From the NCBI RefSeq assembly GCF_051020975.1, contig NC_135042.1, positions 4,859,888 through 4,923,887 of the forward strand: DNA of 64,000 nucleotides, read 5' to 3'. How positions within the stretch are numbered: position 1 is the stretch's first letter; each line of letters opens with the position of its first letter. A model generated the notes under the pieces. That model was not told the DNA's origin and did not search any database. It saw only the letters and a program-made list of their open reading frames with translations. A program made the position numbers and the translations under genes. The DNA comes from Osmia lignaria lignaria. Taxonomy: Eukaryota; Arthropoda; Insecta; Hymenoptera; Megachilidae. This document shows positions 1 to 14,200 of this stretch, one piece after another.

Positions 1-566
1 GTTAAAATATTCGAATTTTTTTTCTACCCTATCTTCGATCTAATATTTAACTTTTCTGAAGTGCAAAACGGTTGAGTCACCAGCCACGATAAGCTTGAAT
101 TATTACCGGTTGACAGGCAACGAGTCGAACCAAATGGCATCATCTGTTTCACCTAGATGAAGTGTATGTTTTGTTCATTTTATTGAAAAATAGGAAAATA
201 TAGATGTCATTTATTCAGCTACCATCAGGTTTCGTTGAATAATAAGAAAACTGAGCCTCATTCTACCAATTGTTCGCTCTTCTATCTTAAAACGAGACAA
301 ATGAAATTATAAATTATTATCTCGTTGGAATCTGGCTGAAGGAATAACAGCAAGTTCTAATAATTCATCTAGCACCTACTTGTTTTTAAAAATTTTAATC
401 CAGCACGTTTCTCAAAATGTTTAATCTTCTCAAATTATAAGACACTCTTTCTTCTACTACTTAGATTAACCCGAAGCTCTGAAGCGCTTCATTCCCAAAG
501 GTTTATATTTTTCTGTTCGAGAAGCTAAATAGAAAATCATGAAAGGGATACACACCTGATACGTAC
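1..566 (-). other. Probable 3' UTR and downstream flank of the Mxd-like gene
   Basis: This AT-rich stretch lies downstream of the Mxd-like stop codon. On the minus strand, canonical AATAAA poly(A) signals occur at 215-210 and 184-179, about 350-390 nt past the stop, which would suit a short 3' UTR. Which one is used, or whether a UTR intron skips them, cannot be read from the sequence. No other gene is visible here. Confidence 0.5.
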
Positions 567-703
567 CTAAAGATTGTCCATCATTTCGGAAAGGGTCAGC
601 CTGGATGTGGACATTGCGACACCACTGTCACTGCTGCTTTGCACGCTGCTGTGATCATCTGTGTCCGACTGGTTGCTCGACTCACCGATCACGTCTATTT
701 CAT
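567..703 (-). CDS. Mxd: Mxd/Mxi1-like bHLH-Zip repressor, last coding exon
   Basis: This minus-strand exon follows a TTATTTACAG acceptor. Its first two bases (AT) complete the G left by the zipper exon to give Asp, then 44 residues run to a TAG stop at 569-567. The protein reads DEIDVIGESSNQ, then SDTDDHSSVQSSSDSGVAMS, and ends with a Leu/Met-rich tail. The order acidic E-I-D-V, then D-DHSS-Q-S, then S-SG and a short hydrophobic end is that of the C-terminus of Mxi1/Mxd proteins, so this is the true end of the protein rather than a chance ORF. The stop codon directly abuts a consensus splice donor (TTTAG then GTACGTAT), so a 3' UTR intron or an alternative isoform is possible. The 30.8-kb intron before it is unusually long for a last coding intron. 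Together the three exons give 187 residues. Confidence 0.9.
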
Positions 704-3700
704 CTGTAAATAAATAAACGAACAGTCGAATTAGCACTATAAATTTTGAAATTCTACATTTCTTTCTATACCAAACAGGAAATTATTAATAAATTATATT
801 TCAGGTTTTCATTTAACGCCCATTATAAAATGATTAATAAAGTGATTTACAGTTCAAATGTGTTCAATTTGGTTGCTACTTTTATTATAGTTGAATTTTA
901 AGTTTGATTCTAATTATATAAATAAGTGTGCATCAAACGTCGGTAGTTCTAGTGTTAAACATAGTTTTACATCCCTCTCATATCCCTACAATTGTAATTG
1001 GTATTCGATAGAGTAGACGATAAGATGAATTTATCGTCTCTTATTTCAGTGAGAGAGACGAAAAGCGAATAAAGCACGATGCTCGTTTAAAGCCGTCGAA
1101 TATCTCGCGTCATACGGTGGCTCGTTAGATAATTTAAAAATCGCAGGTGCGCGGGATGCGAGTAGTAAATTGTAGATGCGATTGGACAGCTGTGGCTCAT
1201 AAATATAAGCACGGCAACAATTCGAGACTGGTTCGCAAATTCCGTTGTCGAATCGATACACCGCACACCGTTTCAAACTCTCTGACGGTACACACGTGCC
1301 GTAGGCTTTTCCTGCACACGTGTACCATCTCTCTCTCTCTCTCTGTTGGCTGTCCAATAATCCCTGTTCGAAATGCCAACCAATTTTCGTATTTTACCAT
1401 TTCATGAAACGCGTTCGTCGAATATGCACACGCCGTTCCTCGTTGTTGCCTTCGAACGCGTCGATTCTCGTAATCCTCGCAACGAAACACCTACCACCTC
1501 CCCCCCCCCAAATTTCGACATAATTGCGGAAAAATTACAGTCAAACAACGTTTCATGCGTTTGGTAATTCCCTTTGATTTCGTTCGACCGTCTTGTACTG
1601 GACACGCTTAATCTGGCCGTTTAATTAACGCGCACGTGGGAAGCGAGCTATCGTTACTCGAAACGACGCCCAGACTCCATTTCCCGTGAAAATGAACCGG
1701 TTTCGGAGTAGAGAAATTTGGGAAAGTTAGATGGAGAAAGGTTTTCTGGGATATTGATCGTGATAGAAAATATTGCGATTGTCTGATGAATTTTTTGTAG
1801 AGAATTGCAAGTGGAATGGTAATTTCTTTCTTCGATGTCAAGGACCGTTTATTTATAATAAATTTAAGTTATTTTAGTTGAAAAAGTGATATAGAATATG
1901 TTAATGGCGGTACATTAAAGGGTTCATAGGTTTATAGTGATATAATAAATAAATCAGTGATTCGTATCGATAATTGGTCAGACAGAAATTACCCTACTGT
2001 ATTATTCAAATTTGATGACATAAAAGTATCATGAAATGGCACTTGTAATACATCAATTTAAAGCTTAAGGTTCACTGAAAATGCCTGTATAAATGCTTCA
2101 TCGATATTCTTAATACAAAATGGCTAATTATTCGTTGAAGCGAGGAATACCCTTATAGTACGGTTCACGAGATTATTACTCAGGAAACTTAAACAAAATA
2201 TTGAAAATACTACTTTACCGTGTCTAAAGGGAACTTCTTCCGCATAAACGGGTTCAAACTAAAGTCCTTAGTCAGCTGAAAAGAATTAACCGAACTTCCC
2301 CTATTATTTTCACCTGAAAAATCCCGTCATCCCTCTCGACTACAGAAAACTTTCCTACCGGATGATCAATTTATCGTCGAATTATCTTACGGTCTTTTCC
2401 GAAAATATCCACCCGGCAATATCCATAAAGTATCACCATGAGACCTTATTTTCTCGGGCCGTAGCGGAAAGAAGGGTAGCCCGGGTAAACCGAGAGAAGG
2501 GGGGAAGAAAACATTGCTCCGAGAGAGGAGAGAGCGAGCTTTGTCTGCGGTCTGAAAAATCTGTCGACCCTTTATCGCCTGCCTCCTTGACCTGTAGCAA
2601 CCTTCCTCGATCGTTCGACGAAAAAAAAAAAAAGAAAGGGCGCGATAGAAGGAATTTTATGAATCGTAACTCGCGGGGGAAGAACCTTTATCAAAGTCTC
2701 CTTTCCTATTGCATGCTTGCTGTTTTAAAATGCAAATTCACAATTACATTTGGTAATCAACATTGCAATTAAAATAAAAATGAAATTAATTTTCTCATCG
2801 ATCGATTGATTTTTAGACCTTTTTTCAAAAAATCGTCTACTTATTGTTTCGATATCAGATAACGGCGACGCGTTCCTTTCGAATGGTACATCGGTTATTT
2901 TTACGATCCCACGAAAACACCATCAATTGCAACCACATAAGTCCATCAGATACGGTAGAAGTTCAACGATCTGTAGAGAACGAACGGAGCGTTGGATTCC
3001 TCGAAATATCGGCGCGCTTTTTAGACGTCCACCGCTCTCATACTTATAAATTGCTGATTTACACGACCGCGATAACGCCATTACGGAATGGCTGTACGCT
3101 GCGGCTTTCCACGCCACGGCTTTTTTGCAACGACCATCCGCAACTCGGTAAAAGGCGTTTTGCTTCGCGAACCGAGGCTCCTTTTTGCCTCGTTCCAACG
3201 ACAGAACGCCAGTTTCCTTCTATTAAACGGGAACCGATTAAAGAGAGCGTTGGCCAAGGGACAAAAATCAACCATTCGATTCGAGTCAACTACCAGCGAT
3301 GTGTCAATCTTTTGTCTTAGCAAATTTTTACTGTATCTAATTTTGTAAGATTCATAAAAACAAAGTCGAGGAGAGACAGGGAGAGCCTCAATTTTGTCAC
3401 CTTGCAAAATTAATAAAATACAAATATTATACAATAGGAGAGGTGAGGGGCATAATAGGGTAGCATCGATTTTTCATTACTTTTTTTTCTAAATTTAATA
3501 ACTTCCAATTTCTATATGTATATATTGTTCAAGACATGAATCAAAGTATTAACTTATAATAAAACTTGAATAAAAGGTATAATTATAAATTTTTCTTTGC
3601 ATTTTTACTCAACTTCCCCGTCATCCCCTACCTTCCTCTACTCGCACTCTTTTTTCGGTTCTAAAAAAATGTCTTTTTGTTGCACTGCCATCAACACTGA

Positions 3701-6700
3701 CATAAGGGTGTTTTCCTACGGAGGCGTGCGTCGCGCGACGACGCCTTGGCAGCTCGTTCGAGCGAGAACCGCTTGAAAATATTTTTAACGAACCACTAGC
3801 GGGGATTATTTTCGGTCGCTGACACACTTTCCCTCCCTTGGGTAGGAGAAGAGGGCGAACAAATCGGATCGAGGCAGAGAAACGAAGAGAGGCAGATATC
3901 AGCGAGGGACGAAGAGGAGTAATACCCTCTCGCTTTTTCCCATTACGCTTCTCTCATCTGCCCCTTTTATAATTCCTCCGCTACAACTTGGCCAAACAAA
4001 CGCTCTACGTCGATTGCGTCACCACGTTAAGGAGTGCCTCCGGTTGTTTACAATTATTTTCGTCGTCGTTCTCCACGCGAACCAACGCCACCATCCGCCA
4101 AAGCGCCACACGCTAAAGATAGACAAGCCGTATCCGCCATTGATTCCTCGCGAATACGCGAGCGCACCCGCTTGCGAAATACCCGCGGAATTTCTGCACG
4201 CTTCGAATCCCCCGAGGATTGCACGCGCGAGAATAAACGAGGATCGTGAAATTCTTTGAAATTCTAAATTAAGGTTTCTTCAACTTTAGGTGGGAGGTTT
4301 TTAATTAACGGCACGAATTTTGCAATAATTTATGTAAAATATATTATCCCAAAATTCTTATGTAATTAACGAAACACGCGAACAATGTGGAAATTGAAAT
4401 TTTCACGGTGGAACATAAATTTTCATAGTCCAATTTCGAAACGTTTCCACGCGGTCGATTTTCCTCTGTGTACGAGTTTTAAATCAAAGCAAATGATCGG
4501 AAAAAGCACTTTCCACGGTTTATAGGATAACGCATAGACTTGGACCGAACACGTATTAACTCCTTCCCATTTTGACTAATTTATAGGTTGGGAGACCGCC
4601 AAACTCCGTAGGTGCGTTTACACGCGACATTTATTTCGCTAAAGATAGGGGAAAAACAACTATACGGATGAAAAATAGATTTCGAAATAGGAATTTCAAT
4701 AATGTGACGTATGCGTGGGAACAAAACCGTCCAGCAACAATGTGCCAGCTATATTGTTCGGCTTGAAAATAAAACAAAAAACGTAGTTTTTTCATTATAC
4801 GTGCACTGCACTGTGCAACCCTTTGTGATGCAACAAATAATTCTTTTTTTCTTGAATAAAAGAAGCATTCTTTACGAGCTACCTACTATGTTCTACTTAC
4901 TCCTCAAAGGGATTGTACAATAAAAACAAAAAATCAACCCTTTATTATAGCACAAGATATAATCCATGATAATAATATTGTCATTTACGTGTTTATTATA
5001 GTGTTATATTGCATATAACAAACTTATATTTAATAATTCATAATTCGTTTCCTTAATTTAATTATTTTTTCATTTTTCTTTCTATTTTGAATTTCAAGAA
5101 ATTCGTTGCCCTCGAAACGAGACTTGAAACAAATCACGCTAGTAGGATGTTGCAACAGGGGGAGTAAAAGAAATATCAAGAAAAATCAAGAAAGAGAACC
5201 TGGGGAAATTTCTGCCGCGACTGATTCCGTCCCGGCGAAATTTCTTTCTCTCTTTTGCCAGAGGACAATGAGCATCAAGAGAAAGGATTCCCTTCGAGAC
5301 AAGGGAAAGGGAAAAGGGACGAAATGAAAGACGACGAAAAATAGAAAAAGAGGAACGAAAGAGTTTCGCGGACTTAACGGGAATTGCTGGATCCTATGGG
5401 ATGCGACGACATTGAAAGGTTTCGTTAGAGTGAAATTAACCGTGATCAGCCCTCGTTTCGTAGTAATTAATCGGTCGTTTCGACTACCTACTTTAATTGT
5501 AGAACGGTAACCCCGAATGATCCCTGATTTTCAGACAACCCTATTGATCTACGGTGGATCAGAAAAGATTGAAATATCACAGAAATTCATTTTATATATT
5601 TAAAAAAATAAATTACGATTATTTCCAAGAAATGGAGAAATCAAGGTTCAATTTTCTATAAAATTTGGAATCTAAAGTCGTCATTTAATTTCCATCAAAA
5701 TTATCCTTAGATGAGGAACGTGAATTACTAGGGGAGAAACTGGATGAACATAATCGCCGTGGTTTAATAGAATTTTCACCGGAGATACCAGGAAGACGAA
5801 ACGAGTGTCTTTGGGTGCGATTCGGTGCTCCAATCAGAACACAATCTCTTCTCCATTTGGAAACGGCGACAGAGTATTCCGTTCGTCCCCACGGGACCAT
5901 CGAGAGCCGCAATGAAATGTTTATAGTGGTGCAAATACACGCGTGCGATCCGAATGAAATCCCAAACTCGTTTGTATGCAAATTCGAGACCGACCACCCA
6001 ACCATCTCCGTGTCCCTTTCCTTCCACCCACACCCGTCTTCCGCTCTCTTCTTTCCTTTTCATCCCTCTTTCTTTCGCTCCTCCACCCCCTCTTTCACGT
6101 GCACTAGCCGGTAATTAAGCGTCGCTAAGAGGTTTTCGCGTTTTACCGTTCTTACCTGACGCTTTCGGCTTCAATTGTTGGGTATCGATCGGAACTAGGG
6201 GTTGCTGATGGATGGGGTTGCTTTCGCCTAGGGTGTTTCGATTAATCTATGATTTAAGGGTATAATCGTGGAACGAATTTCTAAAAAATGAAACTTTCAT
6301 TTTTCTCATCATTGCTATTATTGCATATTTTCATGAAAATTTAAGCTTTAATTTGATGTATCACAAGTGATATTTCATGATACTTATATGTCACGAAATT
6401 GTATCAAACTTTTGGTAAAACGTTTCAAAATGAACCGCACGATCCGGAAGAAACTAATAATCGAAGTATCGTTTCAATTTCAAGTAAGAATCTTCAACAC
6501 GTACGAAAATGAAACATCGAGCAATTTTCTAGGTGTATTCTTGGCTGGAACAGGAGAAAAATTGGATCGGGAAGTTGGTGAAGTTGAGCGTACGAGAATT
6601 ATGTGATACTTCGATTCAAAACACGTTTCCCCCGTTAGAGCGTAAAAAACTAGAACAAACATGTTTGTCACACACGTTTACACCCTGGCTGCAAAACATT

Positions 6701-9700
6701 TCCAGCTGGCTTCAAAGGGACTCGAAATTATTTTGCCGGGAGTAAAAAACAAACGGTAAACGTCTCTGATCGTCTCCTCTGCGTATACGTAAGCGTCAAA
6801 CCAGCGCGTCGAAACCCTCTCATATTTTAGCCATCTCTTTGACCGGCCAGACTCGTTTCTATTTTTCAGAAAAATATTTGCTCTTCATGGTATTACATCA
6901 CACGCTGTCACGGGTATATATATATTCGTAGACGGTACGTAACTTCTCGATTTTATTTACTTTGTTTTCGAGAATCGTGAATATATTTCAGATATGTTTG
7001 AAATATCACTGACTTATATATGTATCATAGGCCGATATATTTCAGAATAATACTTGAAATTCATTTCATCTGTACTATAATTTGTGTATATCAAAAAATC
7101 AACAAAACGATGGGGATGTTTATGGGAGACACCAAAAGTGTTCTAAATTTTCTTGGAAAACTCTAATCATCTTACAGTCAGTCTTTAATCATCTTATTCA
7201 CTCCGTTGGTCTACAGTTTGGGGAGCTTTAAAGTTCCACGAAAGCCGACGATTCAATCCTATTTAATACTAGTTTCACTGGATTCTTATCCGTGTTGCTG
7301 ATCTTTCAAAATCATATTTATAGAAAAATTAGAATAATTCTGGATTTATTTATAATACCCAGAAAATAATTCCGAATTTTTCCTGCAAAATTTTCCAATA
7401 TGAAAATACGAAAGAGGAGACGAGGCGGTCGCCTGCGTCGTGCACCCCGAAGGAAAGACAGCGGGGGGTGTGTACGCGTCGTCTAGTGGCGAGGGGTAGA
7501 GCCTGATAAATATTAAAAATCGCGTGAATCTCTGGCAGAGAGTGCGATCGACTACCCCCTGCAGCGTTTTGCGAAATAACCGTGGCGATCGGCATAAATG
7601 TCGCCGTCTAAATCCGCTCGGTACTTTTCGCGTGACTAAAGTTCAACGTAGAACCGAACGTTTGCCGGGGGTAAGTTCACGATATAGCCTTGTCAGACGT
7701 CGATGCCAGGAAATTTCCCTATAAAATGCAGGTATATACGTGGTCTAAATCACATAGTCTACGCCGATAGCACGTGTGCACCCCTCAACCGTATCGTTCG
7801 CACACATATACAACTCCTCTGGAAATAGGTATTGGTGACGTTAAGTTATTCTGGAAATTGGCAACGTTCCAAACATCTTTTACCACCATTCTTCCATCGA
7901 CACACGTACACATATGTTCTTTTCATTCCTTTCTCTTTCTCCGATCGTGTTTTCTAGCCATCCTTTGATTTCGATATCGTTCCAGAGTGCTACTATTTCA
8001 AACGAAATCTTTCACAAAGATTTCTTATCTCCTTTTTTGATTCCACGAGATTCTGCATCGCTTTTTAAAGGATCATTGCTTCGGTGAATTATGTTAAAGG
8101 AAGGATACATCGAGCATCGACCAAAAGCAAACATCTAACTTCTATTTTCCACGGGAAAAGAGGAGGGATTTAAATCTGCTGGGGGAGGACAGAGGAGAGA
8201 CGGGGATAGGTGAAATCATCTCGTAAATTCAACAGAAGCAGAAGAGCGATTTCCTGGCGATACAAGTTTGCCCGAACTATACGGTAGAAGGCAATCTCGA
8301 AGCGGCTACGATTAGCGTGACCATCCTCCCCCACTGTTCTCGCTCCTCGTCGTCTTCGTCATCGCGAACAGAAACACCCCCAGCCTGAGGGACGAACTTC
8401 CGAGATAGATAATACCCGGGAATGTCCAAGTTGCAAGAGACCAGTCTCTCTCCTCGATTTTCCAACCCCTCCTTCGAAAACTACCAACAGTATCAACGGA
8501 ACCAACAGGGTAACGTGTTTCTAATTCTACTTTCCGCATGATTCAATTTATTCCCGTGGCGTCTTAGCTCGGGGAAAGTTCGTCGAAAAATGAAAAAAGG
8601 GGGAGAAAAGGGTGAAAATGAAAAAGAATTTAAAAATATTTTTTTAATAGAAAGGATCGAAACGTACTCGCGCACCTGTGCTCCTTCCGTTTCCATTCTC
8701 AGGAAACGTTAAAGAGGAACGTATATATACGTCGTCGGGGGTTAATCGAGTTTGCCAGATGTTCGAGAGACGAGTGTTGTCGTCCTGCAGAGAAATGCAG
8801 GGGAGTGACGTGGGGTAAAAGTGAAACGGAAACGGAAACGGAAAAGGAAGGACAGAAGAGAAGAGGAACCTGCGAACGATCTTCTCTCGTCAGGTACACT
8901 TACGCTCGCGTCTCGGTGTCATTAATTAATCTCGCGTGATAAATGTTAAGTCGTTTGGCAAGTTGGAGGATGTTAACGCTCCGCGTGTTACTGGCCCAGC
9001 TGGTTGCACCGATTGAATCAGCGACGGGAGAACGCCGCGACAACGGTGGCAGATGTTGCTGCATAAATTTCTGTTAATCCTTATGGTGTTGGCTGGGACC
9101 GAGCCGTTTGTAACAGCGCCCACCGCGACAGATCGATGGCGGTGGTTTTGATCTCGATCGTGTAAATCATACATAGAGAAAAGTGTCACCATATTTTTTA
9201 CACCTTGCCGATTATTAAGAAAAATGGTGGTTCGAAACGAAAACAGATATAAAATTTGGAGATAGATCGTTATGGGATGAAATTCTATAGATATCTCTGT
9301 TAATCTGTAAAAAAAATATCACCCCTTCGTTTCCATTGAAACTTTCAACGGCGTGTGACAATAATCGTAAAAAGTTTGATAAAAGGGTGCGATAGAAAAA
9401 TTTGGGAACACGCGAGAAAAATATCGGTCCGCCAGTAAACGCTGTACGCGAAACGAGGCTGAAATCGTGATTTTGATTGCGCAAGTTATCGTCGACGAGA
9501 TCATTGTTGCGTGGTTGAAAAACGTCGGGGGTATCGTCGTTTAATATACCGAGTGGCCGACGATAAATGAGGAATAAATTCCGTCGACGAATTCCACCGC
9601 GAACTGGTAACCGCGTTTACGCGATTCCAGACATGGCAGACGCAATTACGACCGATGGGAACGTGATGCACCCCATGAGTTTCGATGCAATCTGCATGGG

Positions 9701-11000
9701 GTGGAGAGAGAAAAAATTCATTTCCTCCGCGCTTCTCCATTTTTGTCCTATTTTTTACGATCATTGAATTGACCCATTGTCTTGTAAACAAGTTATATTT
9801 ACCTCAAACGAATATCCTTTGCAAACACGAATCGTAAGGAAAACCATCGATACTTCCTTTCGAAGTATTAATCGTAATGGAATCAGAGGATAAATATGTT
9901 AAAGTTCGATCGAAATCGACGTCTTACAGCAACCGGAAATTACCGTAGCGTAGTCCCCGGACAAACATGACCAACGTTGCCAACGAAATCGTAAACACGC
10001 GAAAACAATAAACTTTATTGATCGACCGTGTCGTACGTTTATCCGTCGTCCTGTTCCTTCGAACAAAGATCATCCTTTCGTTTCCTGAAAATTTTTGTTT
10101 AAACGAAACCTATTTCAACGACTACGGGATTTCTCGTTTCAACGAGGATTTACGATCGCGTTAACGAAATCGTACCCTAAAAGGATGGTTGGTTGTCGAG
10201 TGATTCGGCGTAAAGTCAGTCGGTTCATTTCCATCGTGTCGTCAGGATGAACAGAAGTAATGGCAGACGACGACAGCAACGAGCGTCGCCATAAAACTGC
10301 GGGACGAACCGACAGGAAGGGAAGGACGACGGCGAATTAATTCGTCGACCGTATTATCGGAACCGCTCCGTCCATTAGATCGCTTTTTCCCCGGCGACGT
10401 AACGATCCGTCCGCCAATGCGACGGGGACGTTCTTTTATCCGGTGCACGACAGTTAACGAGGACGTCTTCTCTACCCCTTAGCTATGTACTCGTACGTAT
10501 TTAATGCTGTTCCTAATGATTCTTTAGGACCATAGAAACGATTTGTTGCCTCCGTGGAATAACGACCAGACTTCTCTAACAACATCAGGATGAAAACAGT
10601 GCGAAATAAAGGACGCGATTTCTTCGCTTGGAAAATTTATAAATCCAGCTATTTTGTGTTGAGAATATTTTAGAAATTCTTATGCGATTAGTTTTCTTGA
10701 ATTTCAAGGTTTATGTGATGAAATTCTGGCTGACTCGCGAGTCAAATTATTAAGAATTTGAAGTTTAAAAAGATTTACGAAAAATTAGACATGAAAATAG
10801 AATTTTCAGGGAGCGTATCATAAAGCTAGCAGGAATTCGAGGGAAGGAAAGAAAAAATGAAAGAAGAGGGAAAGAAAGTCTCTCGTCTCGGCTAGACAAA
10901 TAGGCAATTGTCGAGGAAATGGGGAGAGCGGTAAGCGTAAGAGGGCCGAAACGAAGGGAAGTCGAAAGGAAAGGGGTTGGTACGGGTTTTTACTCATGGT
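704..11000 (-). other. Intron (last intron, 3' third)
   Basis: This is part of the 30,802-bp intron between the zipper exon and the last coding exon. I see no coding exon with splice sites and family similarity. Open frames here are short, overlap on both strands and look like shadows. Notable items are a degenerate repeat at 849-935, two nearby CACGTG E-boxes at 1292-1324, a short CT run near 1328-1342, a pyrimidine-rich stretch at about 6000-6105, and a four-unit GAAACG microsatellite at about 8823-8846. Confidence 0.7.
849..935 (+). repeat. Degenerate dispersed repeat, copy 1
   Basis: About 85 bp aligns with 58399-58485 in the same orientation. Shared words include AGTTCAA, TTGGTTGCTACTTTT against TTGGCTGGTGCTTTT, and TTGAATTTTAAGTTTGATTC against TTGAATTTTGAATTTAATTC, both followed by TAATTATA. 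By eye identity is roughly 70-75 per cent. It is probably an old non-autonomous transposon fragment; no coding potential. Confidence 0.5.
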
Positions 11001-11039
11001 GGAGAAACTGGCGTCGCGACGCCCGGCGTCTCCGTGCTT

Positions 11040-11240
11040 CCTTTTCGGTGACTCTCGTCGCCTTTTCTTCTTTCCACCCTTGTTTCCTCTATCCCTCTCG
11101 TCCTCCACTCTCCTCGTTGGCCCTCATTTTTCTCCTTCCGTTCCTTTCCATCTCGCTTACCCCTTTTTCCGGGGACCCTCTTCTCTATCGTCCCTCCTTT
11201 TTCGTTTTTTCTTTTCCTTCTTTCTTTTTTTATTTGCAGC
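11040..11240 (+). repeat. Pyrimidine-rich tract ending in an acceptor-like site
   Basis: About 200 bp on the plus strand is dominated by C and T, with hardly any purine run longer than a few bases, and ends TTATTTGCAG at about 11231-11240. A long pyrimidine tract before CAG is what a strong 3' splice site looks like, but no coherent plus-strand exon follows. Overlapping long open frames here come from low-complexity composition. Confidence 0.5.
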
Positions 11241-14200
11241 CGCGAAAAGCACATTGTTCGACGAAACGTGCATCTCTTCTTACTCCCTCCTTACTGCCTT
11301 CCTCGGAAAAGCACACGTTTCTCTCGCCAGTATCACTCCATCGAAAGTGTCTTCCAGCAACCGAGCACTCACAGACCCCCGCTGCTGTATTCCGCAGCCT
11401 TCTTCCATTTCACCATTGTTGCGACCCCGAGAGAAACAGGGAAGCCAGCTGATAGGGGGTTGAGATCGAGCCACGAAGAAAGGACCTTCTCCTTTCGCCT
11501 TCGAGATGTCGGTAAACGTTCCTTCCGAGTATTCTTAAGGAATTCCATCGGTTTCTTACCCTCGAACACCTCGTTTTATGTCACCTGCAAACCCTCCAAA
11601 GGATACCGCCTTGATCCAATCGAGGGTTAACAGACATTGTTGTCTTTTCTATTATTTTTATTCGTCCCAATTAAATTCCAGATCAAAGAATTCAAATTAT
11701 ACCTTCGACTGACAGTAAGTATAGCAATGTATAAAATCACTTTCTTTCGACAGAAATCCAAATGTTCACGATTCCATTTAATTCGTCGATATCGATCCGA
11801 CAAACGGGATTTCATTCGAGACGAAAAGTATCGTCTGCTTACCGCGGGAACACGGTTTTCCAGGGTGAAACGATTTCCGTGTTCCAGGAGTAGTTTGCTT
11901 TTAAAAGGACGACCAGGCCAAGGCTGGCTCGCTACGGCATGAATCTCTATTCGCGTCGAGAAGGAAGCGTAATTTGTAAAGGGAGAATCCAATCTGGGAA
12001 GAGAACCGCGACAAATAGCGAGCGAGTCGCGACGCGAAGATCGAACGGCCGCTATTTTCAGACGACGGTGTCGCGAAAATGGAAAAGCAATATCCTTCTT
12101 CGTTTCGCGAATGGTAGGATGAAACCAGCCCCTTACTCTGCTTTTTGTTGTCGAGGAGATTTTTCAGAGAACACGCCACGCTGTTCGGATAATGGTGGTA
12201 AACGTTATGATAAGCGGCAAGGAAATCACGGGAAACGGGATTCTTTAGCCGTTCCTCGTATTTCCTCCCTATTTACCGTACAGTTGAATTATTTGCCCAG
12301 GATATCGCGTGTTTCTTCTCGAAATCGTAGTGAAATTCTCTTTTGAGAATTCCCAATACTAATGCAATGGCGTACAGTTTTATGTGTACATTTGTAGAAG
12401 GTGAACTAATGATGAACAGCGGACCCAAACTTACAAAATATATGTAAAGATATTAACCTGAATTTTTAAATAAAAAAACTTCAATATTGGAAGAGGAATT
12501 TTTAAAGGAACAGTGTGAAATTTAGAAAAAGAAAATAATATGAAATACAAAAATAAATTAAAATTAAGGCTCTCTCTCATTTTTTATCATTTCCCAATAC
12601 TTTTATATCATGGAATCGTATCAGGTCTGAAAATCACTCCTCTGATATCCAACCACTCGAAGAGACAAATAAACCGACAAATGTCTCATACAAATCCATA
12701 AATCATTATATATTCCAATTTCCTTCATCGAAATAAATCGAAGAATCCCCCCTATCAACGACCCTTAACTCAACCACAACATCCTCAGCATCCTTCCTTA
12801 AACGGAACAAGCCCGATGGTGATTGTCCTTCAGCGAACCACCTAAGGGTGCATCGCGAACTCGTTAAAGCGAACGCGGAAATTGCTGCTGGTGAGTCCAC
12901 TCCCCTATTCATTCATCCCTGTTTTCACCGGTGGCTCGATGTCTAGCCGTGGTTCAAAGGCGATGACCCGACCAAGACTTCTATTTTTTTTTTCAACCCC
13001 TTCTTCTTCTTCTTCCAGTCGGAAGGGGGTCCATTTGTCGCGAGGAAACGGCGGAGAATTATCGCTCGGGGAGCCGCGAACGGTTAAGGGACGCTTAATG
13101 AAGATTAAGGGGTGACTCGTCTTCGCCACCTATTCCTCTCATCCCTTCTTCTCTCGGGAAAGACTCGTTTCCTCCAGCTTTCACGCGAACAAGCCACGCG
13201 CGTCGCACGAGAAGGGAAGAGATTTCGTAAAGGAGAAAGAGGCGAATCGAAGAAGAGAGGGGAACAGAGGGGGATAGGATGGGTTGTACGGGGTCGTTTC
13301 GCAAGACCTTTCAGAAATAGATTTAACACTGTCCAAGGTGGTTGGGAACGGCGCTTGCCGACACCCGGTTTCGACGATGCAACGCATAATAACGAGGAAC
13401 TCGAAATTGGAGCAGTTCCACCGACTAGTCGGATCTTATCAAGGGGACGCGAAATTGGACTTGGATTCTCGTGCGAGAAAACCACCACCGGCGTAGGACG
13501 ACGAACGCTCGAATAATAATTGTCCTTTCTAAAGGGTAAATTGCCCGTTTCCAGAGACTTCCTACCGTTCTACGACCGTGTCGAACAATTTGCACGGCCA
13601 TTGTAGCCCAGCTAATAAATTCTGCCAACCTTCAATTGCCAACTCAGATTCCTCGAGGGTTCGTCTTCCGCGATTACCGCCCTCCCACGTGTTGTTGCAT
13701 CGTTCATTTCCGGATGAAATAATATGGCGATAGTATATTTGTAAAGGAAGCGTTCCAGCAATCGTATTCAAAAAAAATATCTAGGTGAAAGTAAGGAATC
13801 AATCTTCGCAGCAGGAAATTGTAACAAGGAGTCTGTTTAAAAAAGCACCCTCGGACACGAAACGGAATGTTTCTTGGAAGATTCCTTAAAATAGAATTAA
13901 AAGCTTGCGTGCGCGGCATTGTTTAATCGACTACACACACCCTCGTTGGTGTTCGTCGACCCTTTCGGGGTCGCCTGACAGTTCTGACGTCATAACACAC
14001 CCCCCTCGCGTTCCAACCCCTCCGCCGGGAGTTCGAGCCGGTATTGTAGACCGACGTTTTCACCGGCTGAGAAAACATCCCCCAAGACGGAGACCAGTTT
14101 ACGAGGGAAGGGTGGAACATAGATTATTAGTGCAGATGTGGTCAACAGGGGTAGAGATTATTTTTCAAAACGAACACGGTTTATTTCTACGTGAATATAA

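Noticed and set aside
10919..11452. Plus-strand open frame of 177 codons
   Set aside because: It lies over a pyrimidine-rich tract, has low-complexity Ser/Phe/Pro/Leu composition, overlaps another equally long frame on the same strand and resembles no family.
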